From Saprospiraceae bacterium (lineage in GTDB: Bacteria; Bacteroidota; Bacteroidia; Chitinophagales; Saprospiraceae): a stretch of 64,000 nt of DNA. Below are positions 57,918 to 64,000 of this stretch, in pieces. The stretch is from the NCBI GenBank assembly GCA_016710115.1, contig JADJLN010000002.1:1-64000 (forward strand). Reading direction: 5' to 3'. How positions within the stretch are numbered: the first letter of the stretch is position 1; every line of letters begins with the position of its first letter. Position numbers and translations under genes: made by a program. Under the pieces are notes generated by a model. It saw only the letters and a list, made by a program, of their open reading frames with translations. It was not told where the DNA came from and made no database searches.

Positions 57918-59857
57918 ATGATTCAACCGACACGCCTTTTCTTCTGCTTTTTCCTGATTCATTTCGCTGCTCTGACAGCTCAGACTGACCAGGTCATTCC
58001 AGTTCAGGGAATATGCATCTATATTGATTACCCGGATGCACCCATGAATGTAACAGCGGCAGAATTGGATGGGATGTTGAATGATCCTGACTATCAGGCG
58101 CCGGGATCAGCCGTTCGTTCCGAAATTATTGGTTGCAGGAGACTCGCCGCAACTACGATATCCAACATGATATTCTCTTTATACTGCCCCCAACTCCGGC
58201 CTCCATTACGAGGCGTTGCCCGGTATGAGGGTATTAAATTGTGGCAGGAAGCGTTAGAGTGGCATTATACAAATAGTCCACAATATGACTGGGATGCCTT
58301 GAGCCAATGGAGTTCTTCGGATCCATATAACAAGGACCGACCGGGTTATTTTGATGGAGCCTTTAAATCAGTCATGGTGGTAAGCAGTGTGTATGGACCA
58401 GCCGGTGTTGGAGCCGCCCATTATCCGGGGTGGGTCTTATCCAACGGGAAGCTGGTCGGCAGCATCCAGGGTTCTGTCATCCAGGCGCCCTGGCACCCGA
58501 CCCGAAACCTCTTTGTGCTTTTTCCATGAAGCGGGTCATTCATATTTAATCTTCCAGATACTTATGACTATGACGCAGAGTTCTGGTGGAACGGCAAAGT
58601 ATTCTCTGATGTCTGCTCCAGGGCCCTGATGTCGAGCCTGTGGGTGGTCCCTTTCTCTATCAGCACAATTGGGGCTATGTCATGGAGCCCGCTCCCGGAG
58701 AGCACATTTACACGCCTGCTGATGGAGATAGTATTGTCGTCATTAAAAACGTACACGATCCCAGGGAGTTTTTTACACTGGAGGCCAGGAAAAATAGCAC
58801 TCCTGGCAACTCCCTTTTTCCAGTGCCGGTCGGGCTCCTGATCTGGCATTCTGATCTGAAAGTGCACACCCACAATACACTGGAGGATGGAACACGATAT
58901 GCACATTACAAGCACTCCATTGTGCAGATGGATGGTTTGTACGAATTAGAGCAAAGTGGATCAAATCCGCCGATTAATTCCGGTGATGTTTATTTGCCAG
59001 GAGATGAATTTAGTGATCTCACCACGCCAGATGCCAGATGGTGGTCGGGCGAGCCCTCCGGCATCCAGGTCAAGGATATTGTCTTGATCGGAGATGCAAT
59101 TCAATTTACGGTGGTCATTCCGGAAATTCATGTAGAGCATGCTGACATCATTCCAAAGGCTGACTGGACGCTCGTCTCCCAGACACCTTCTCAAGCGGGG
59201 TATGATGGGACGAAAGCCTTTGATGGTGATGTTGGCACGTACTTCCATGTGCCTTGGGGAAGTAGTGCACCGCGGCCACATGAATTGATGATTGATCTGG
59301 GAACAGCTTATGATATCACAGAATTCTATTACACCGCGAATGATAATTATTCTCCGCCCCGGGAAGGACGGATTAAGGACTATGAATTGTCATTCAGCAT
59401 GGACGGACTGGAGTGGGGCACCCCCGTTGTTTCTGAACAGTTTTTTCAGACACCGTACCGGCAATATGCATTGTTCCCAAGCAAGGAGGCTCGATATGTC
59501 CGATTTTCGGCAATCAATTCCTGGTTGGATGATGTGCGGACTTCTGTCGCTGAAATTGATTTCAGAGGAAAGCCAGTGGATGTTTCGTCCACAGAAGATG
59601 GCCATTCAGCCATGGCGTTATCCATGACATTGTCGCCAAACCCTGTTTCCGGATTATTGAAAATTGAAGGGGTAAAGGAAGCAAGTATTATTCGAATAAT
59701 GAATCATCAGGGTGTCGTTCACAGTGAACTGAAATGTATGCACACAACAACCTGGTTGGATATGTCGGATTTTCCCGAAGGAATTTGGTTGATCGAAGTG
59801 TATCAACCAGACGGTAAGTGGATCTGTTCTGATCGGGTTGTCAAGATCAATCGATAA
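57918..59857 (+). CDS. M6-type metalloprotease with discoidin domain and T9SS tail, multiply frameshifted
   Basis: A secreted zinc metalloprotease of about 630 residues, signal peptide ending ALTAQ. Seen along the frames: VQGICIYIDYPDAPM, then (after shifts) YWLQETRRNYDIQHDILF, a stretch reading YEGIKLWQEALEWH, a zinc-binding HEAGH motif at 58525-58539, and GPFLYQHNWGYVMEPAPG. This is the M6 immune-inhibitor-like layout. A F5/8-type C (discoidin) domain follows (KAFDGDVGTYFHVPWGSSAP, YEARYVRFSAINSWLDD-like), then a type A sorting domain (LSPNPVSGLLKIEG, WICSDRVVKINR). At least five frame changes are needed (near 58115, 58180, 58215, 58520-58570, 58640), the worst in the window. M6 call is good; whether the gene works is open. 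Confidence 0.75.
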
Positions 59858-59872
59858 CCATATTGATTGGAA

Positions 59873-61647
59873 ATGCGTATGATAATACGATATGTTTTCT
59901 CCCTGTCCCTATTGTTCTTTTATGTGGATGCTTCAACACAAATAGTCGATCCTTCTCGTAGCGTTGATTGGACATTGGCAGGATTGCGGGATACATCCAC
60001 GCTCGGTTTTGTCGAAATAGATATAGAGGCAGAAGGGCTGGTTGGAGATGGCGCGACACCAAATGATCTTGCCCTTTCAAATCTCTTATCCTCCATCATT
60101 GATCCAGAAGTCATATTGAACTTTCCTGCGGGGAATTTTCTCTTTAATAAACCGATTCATTTGCTCGGCCATGTGATTCTCAGAGGTCAGGGCGCGGAAC
60201 AAACAACCTTCACCATGGATCTGAATGGTGCCGGACATGCATTTAATGTACAAGGAAAAAGGATCAATTCGGATACGACTTCCATGATTATTTCCGGAGT
60301 GCGAGATAGCAATCATGTCATTGTTGTCGACCCCACTGTTTTTAAACCAGGTGATTGGGTGCAAATTATTCAATTCGATACGGATCTGATCACCTCTTCC
60401 TGGGCGGAAGGATCTGTCGGTCAGATTGTTAAAATCAGGGAGATCATCGATACCATGATTGAATTTGATTCGCCATTGCGTATGGATTTCAGCCTTGACA
60501 GATCGCCCTTCTTACACAGAATTCTACCTGTGGAACAGGTAGGAATTGAGTGTTTGAAAATTCATCGGATGGATGATACGGCTCCTGAGCAGTCCAGCAA
60601 TATCAACTTTGTTTATGCAGTGAATTGTTGGGTGTCCGGCATTGAATCCGTGAATTGCACCTTTGCCCATATCGAAACAAATCAGTCATCTAATCTGTCC
60701 ATCTCAAATTCCTATTTCCACCATGGTTTCAATTATGGAGGAGGAGGTCGTGCCTATGGTGTCATGTTGCAATTCACATCAAACGAGTGCCTGGTGGAGA
60801 ACAATGTGTTTGAACATCTCCGCCATTCCAAGATCCTTCAGGCGGGTGCACATGGCAATGTGTTTGCGTACAATTATTCCCTGGACCCGTTCTGGGATTC
60901 TGCACCAAATGATTCTGCCGGAGATGCGGTACTGCACGGAAACTACGTCTATGCGGAATCTCTTCGAGCAGAATATCTGTCAAAATATCGTCATTGATAA
61001 TTCGCATGGACCCAATGGTCCTTATAATACCTTTATCCGAAATCGGGCAGAGGGATTCGGTGTCTTTTTCAGTGCAACCAATTCACCCGATTAAAATATG
61101 ATTGGTAATGAAATTCCAAACCTGACTTTTCCGTATTCATTTGTGAATTACACCATACAGGGGATTGGCCATTTTCTACATGGGAATAATAACAAGGGAG
61201 CAATTCATCCGGCAGGGACGAATGAACTGGTTGATTCCAGTTATGCATATATGTACAAGCCCGCCTATGTATCGGATAGTCAGTGGGCAGGGATAGGCTT
61301 AGCCAATCCTATGGGTAGTCAGACGATCCCGGCATACGACCGCTATCAGTCGGAAGCATTTTCAGTGGTTTTTGTGGTGATGAGACCGTCCCAATTGTAT
61401 ATGAGGAGAGCCTGATTTAGCATTGCAGGTTTATCCCAATCCGGTCCAATTGGAATTAATGATCGAAAGTACCGAGATGATCCAAGAGGTGGTTGTTTTA
61501 AATGCATTGGGGCAGATCATGGTGTCATTAAAAGATCCAGGTCAGTCTGTGAAGCTGGAAACGGTACATTGGATCAATGGATTCTATTTTCTGATGATTT
61601 CCGACAATCATCATAAACGACAAATGGTCAAACTTGTAAAGGCATGA
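59873..61647 (+). CDS. Secreted parallel beta-helix protein with T9SS tail, broken by frameshifts and a stop
   Basis: A secreted protein of about 585 residues. The leader (MRMIIRYVFSLSLLFFYVDA) is a signal peptide. The body has the rung-like pattern of a right-handed beta-helix as in pectate lyase-like or alginate lyase-like proteins: LNFPAGNFLFNKPIHLLGHVILRGQG, SNLSISNSYFHHGFNYGGG, NNVFEHLRHSKILQAGAHGNVFAYNYS (quoted in parts). The C-terminal part has LQVYPNPVQLELMIES, a type A sorting tail. Breaks: a frame change near 60955, an in-frame TAA at 61092-61094 (SPD-stop-NMIGNE), and shifts near 61370 and 61408. Polysaccharide binding or cleavage is inferred from the fold; no catalytic residues can be named. 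Confidence 0.7.
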
Positions 61648-61705
61648 CATATGCGGAAACATTGTTTTTACCGCACTGTTATAAACACGAATAATTCATG
61701 CACTG

Positions 61706-62109
61706 ATGAAGCTCATCCTGACGTATTTCCCGACAACAATCATATTTTTCGTTGTTGATCTCACCGCTTGGACTGATTGCCAAAACTGGTATGCAAAGCA
61801 CATGGGCCACTTGATGCGGGATCCGGTGAATTGGCCAGTAGCTATCCTCTTTTTTTATTGTTCATCATTGGACTTTTTGTCTTTGCCATTTTGCCCGGCG
61901 TCGAAAAGGCATCGTTTAGAACGGCACTGATCTACGGCGGTTTGTTCGGGTTCTTTACCTATGCCACGTATGACCTCACCAACCTGGCGGTATTAAAAGA
62001 TTTTCCGGCCGGTATTGTCGTCGGAGATATTCTCTGGGGCATTGTATTGAGTACGGTGGTAAGTGGTGCCGGATTTGTCATTTATCGGTGGGTGCAAACA
62101 TTATGGTAG
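61706..62109 (+). CDS. DUF2177-family membrane protein, frameshifted
   Basis: A small four-helix inner-membrane protein of the DUF2177 family. The first frame starts MKLILTYFPTTIIFFVVDLT and reads on to WYAKHMGHLMRDPVNWPVAILF; the second frame gives LLFIIGLFVFAILPGVEKASF, ALIYGGLFGFFTYATYDLTN, LKDFPAGIVVGDILWGIVL and ends RWVQTLW. Together they match DUF2177 over its length of about 130 residues. Small shifts are needed near 61763-61790 (where an LGLIAK-like segment is expected) and near 61855. The gene ends with its stop overlapping the ATG of the DUF1295 gene (ATGGTAG), so the two are coupled. Function unknown. Confidence 0.8.
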
Positions 62110-62869
62110 CTCTACTTCTTCAATGCTTTTTATTGATCGGGATCTATGCAACGTTATGGTTTCTCATCTCCCTCATTGTACGGCGCAATGACATTGCAGA
62201 TATAGCCTGGGGATTGGGATATATTGTGTTGATCGCCTTTTTTATGCTGACTGGTCCGGTCAGTTCACTGGCGGAACTGGTGTATCTGATCGTCACATTT
62301 TGGGGATTGCGCCTGGCCTTTCATATTGGTTCTCGGCTTATTGGAAAATCTGAGGATTTCCGATACCGACAATGGCGGGAGGAATGGGGATCTACGTTTT
62401 ATTGGCGTTCTATCTTCAGGTTTATCTGCTTCAGGGATTTCTTCTGGTCATCATTGGCATGCCGTTGATAGTCGTGGCTACCTCGCAAGGGGATGATATC
62501 CATTGGTTTTCCTGGATTGGATTGTTCAGCTGGATTGCCGGATTCCTGGTCCAGACTTTTGCGGACCGGCAATTGGCGAGGTTCGTGAAGCAGCGAAAAA
62601 GCAAAGATGAGGTGCTGGATAGGGGATTGTGGCGGTATTCCCGTCATCCGAATTATTTTGGTGAGATTGTCATGTGGTGGTCTGTATTTGTGATGACTAT
62701 TCCCGTGCCGGGCAGTTGGATCGGGGCAATTGGTCCTCTTGTGATCACCTTTTTATTGGTCTATGTTTCGGGAGTGCCATTGCTCGAAAAACGGTATGCA
62801 GATCATCCTGGCTACCAGGCCTACAAAGCGCGGACATCCGCTTTGATCCCGTGGTGGCCATCATTGTGA
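62103..62869 (+). CDS. DUF1295 steroid-reductase-like membrane protein, frameshifted
   Basis: A polytopic membrane protein of the DUF1295 family, related to steroid 5-alpha-reductases and isoprenylcysteine methyltransferases. Signs: SLIVRRNDIADIAWGLGYI, LRLAFHIGSRLIGKSEDFRYRQ, then (in the next frame) LIVVATSQGDDIHWFSWIG, FADRQLARFVKQRKSKDEVL, the hallmark LWRYSRHPNYFGEIVMWWSVF, and VPLLEKRYADHPGYQAYKARTS. The RHPNYFGE segment binds the cofactor. The frame shifts between 62372 and 62400. Substrate unknown. Its start overlaps the stop of the DUF2177 gene. Confidence 0.85.
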
Positions 62870-63056
62870 CCATGCAAATGGAGATTCGGTATTTAGGAGG
62901 ACATGGGATGCCCCTTAATCACTGGTTGGATTAAGCTGTAGATTTGGCAGGCAGTAAGCCATGAACACTCTTTCTATTGGCCGGGCTACCATTCCCATTC
63001 GTGAATGCGTAATTTAACCTGTTGCATTGAGGTGAAAATCGTAAATAATATGAACC

Positions 63057-63629
63057 ATGTATTTATTCTTTGATACCGAAACCAATGGCCTGCCTCAAAA
63101 CTGGAAGGCACCGTCACTGAAGTCTGACCAATTGGCCACGATTGGTTCAAATAGCCTGGATACTCTATGACGATTCCGGGATTGAAGTAGGACGCAATGA
63201 CCATATTGTAATGCCGGTTGGGTTTTTGCCATTCCGAAAGATGCTTCAGCTGTTCACGGAATATCAACCGAGCGGGCATTGTCAGAAGGAGTCGACCTTA
63301 TTGAGGTTTTGGAGGAATTCAATAAGCAGGTCGGGAGTGCCCGTTATTTGGTGGCTCATAATATGTCTTTTGACGAGATGATTGTGGGTGCTGAGTTTCT
63401 TCGAAACAATTGGGCCAATCCGATTCCTTCGAAATCCCGGATTTGTACCATGCAGAAGACAACTGATTATGTGGCCATTCCGGGCAATTATGGCAACAAA
63501 TGGCCCAAACTAAGCGAACTGCATCAAAAGCTGTTCGGGATTGATTTCGAAGAGGCGCATAATGCAGCAGCAGATATTAATGCTACGGCGCGATGTTTTT
63601 GGGAAGCCCGGCGACTTGGGGTTTTGTAG
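63057..63629 (+). CDS. DnaQ-like 3'-5' exonuclease, frameshifted
   Basis: A DEDDh-type exonuclease of about 190 residues. Frame 1 from 63057: MYLFFDTETNGLPQNW gives the first two acidic residues (D and E of DTETNG). After a break near 63135 the chain continues RLVQIAWILYDDSGIEVG, and after a second break near 63228 as AIPKDASAVHGISTERALSEG, then YLVAHNMSFDEMIVGAEFL (third Asp) and FEEAHNAAADINATARCFWEA (His and last Asp). All DEDDh residues are present, so the enzyme fold is intact apart from the frameshifts. It may act as a proofreading-like or repair exonuclease; a specific role is unknown. Confidence 0.85.
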
Positions 63630-63962
63630 AGATAGAACCCATCATAGAGAGTCCTGCCTTATTGCAGGTGGATTCATTTTCAAGGAAATAATGCCCGGTC
63701 AATCTACCGGACTTGGTTCATCAGTAAAAACGGTGATTAAATTATGTCAGTCTATCAAAAGCATACATTCGTTCAGTAGATGGAGTTGAACTCTCCCCTA
63801 AATTTGAAAGTGCATCACTTTGGGTGGATATGTATTCAGGTCCGTTTCCCATCATTAAATGGATGTCCTCATTACTAGTGAATGGGTTGATCATTGGCAA
63901 GAATGTGTTTACATTGCCTTATATTTTATACCTTTTTTATGGCGAAATGAATTAATTCATTT
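63630..63962. other. Terminal stretch with an open frame but no clear start
   Basis: A frame from 63737 to 63955 is open for 72 codons and reads with protein-like composition (KAYIRSVDGVELSPKFESA, SASLWVDMYSGPFPIIKWM), ending FYGEMN, but it has no ATG near its start and no known motif. It may be the remnant or frameshifted end of a gene. The rest of the interval holds nothing I can support. Confidence 0.35.
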
Positions 63963-64000
63963 ATGATGAAACCTACAGCGATCTTCATTTTATTCACGTT
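63963..64000 (+). CDS. Start of a gene with signal-like leader, cut by the window end
   Basis: ATG at 63963 followed by MMKPTAIFILFT, which looks like a signal peptide start. Only 12 residues are visible, so nothing can be said of function, and the call is tentative. Confidence 0.3.
   Translation, partial: MMKPTAIFILFT

Noticed and set aside
1..64000. Mobile element, prophage or CRISPR-Cas system
   Set aside because: No transposase, integrase, phage structural or cas gene was recognised on either strand.

Overview
The window looks like chromosomal DNA of a Bacteroidota bacterium, most likely Saprospiria-like (the class-level guess is inference). The evidence is a SusC/RagA TonB-linked porin, many secreted proteins ending in type IX secretion (T9SS) sorting domains of type A (a PNP motif) and type B (the gliding-motility-type tail), SprB/PKD-like repeats, a choice-of-anchor L region, DUF4369-like thioredoxin lipoproteins, and promoters resembling the Bacteroidota TAnnTTTG type. 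I saw no rRNA, tRNA, CRISPR array, insertion sequence, prophage or plasmid gene.

Layout. 1-2.9 kb: the start and middle of a susC gene that runs off the left edge. 3-7.8 kb (minus strand): a DUF2142 membrane protein, the potassium uptake pair trkH/trkA, and a PD-(D/E)XK nuclease-like protein. 7.8-12.3 kb: a T9SS cargo protein and a large FAD/Fe-S oxidoreductase. 12.3-13 kb: a non-coding stretch full of inverted and direct repeats. 13-16.9 kb (minus): an M24 aminopeptidase, MeaB GTPase and a short methylmalonyl-CoA mutase small subunit. 16.9-19 kb (plus): iscS-iscU-iscA, closed by a hairpin terminator. 19-28 kb: a small lipoprotein, a Tricorn-like protease, an aldehyde dehydrogenase, a T9SS protein and a TMTC-like membrane protein. 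28-37.7 kb: an ECF sigma factor, a CCCAATA-type repeat, several envelope proteins (barrels, beta-lactamase-fold lipoprotein, DUF4412, a TlpA-like lipoprotein, OmpA) and small proteins. 37.8-39.7 kb: MOSC, PD40 and ABM proteins. 39.8-61.7 kb: dominated by large secreted T9SS proteins: a roughly 1700-residue adhesin with seven 84-residue repeats, a deiodinase-like protein, a GH30 glycosidase, a CotH-kinase/lamin-tail protein, an M6 metalloprotease with a discoidin domain and a beta-helix protein. Between them lie a glycosyltransferase, a desaturase, a bestrophin, a cation/proton antiporter and a PhnA-domain protein. 61.7-64 kb: DUF2177, DUF1295 and a DnaQ-type exonuclease, all broken by frameshifts.

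The most pervasive oddity is that about sixteen recognisable genes are broken by frameshifts. In many of them the break can be explained by one added or missing base in a homopolymer, and the breaks become denser toward the right end. iscU is among them, so uncorrected assembly errors are more likely than mass gene decay. Two genes instead carry an in-frame stop that one C-to-T change would explain.

Functionally the window reads as a polymer-degrading, surface-active lifestyle: a TonB-linked importer, extracellular hydrolases and adhesins exported by T9SS, and envelope lipoproteins, mixed with housekeeping functions (Fe-S assembly, potassium uptake, propionate/methylmalonyl-CoA metabolism). 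I found no convincing new defence or mobile system. The best leads are the exactly periodic adhesin, the deiodinase-like secreted protein, the nuclease-like protein next to trkA, and the hairpin-rich intergenic region.
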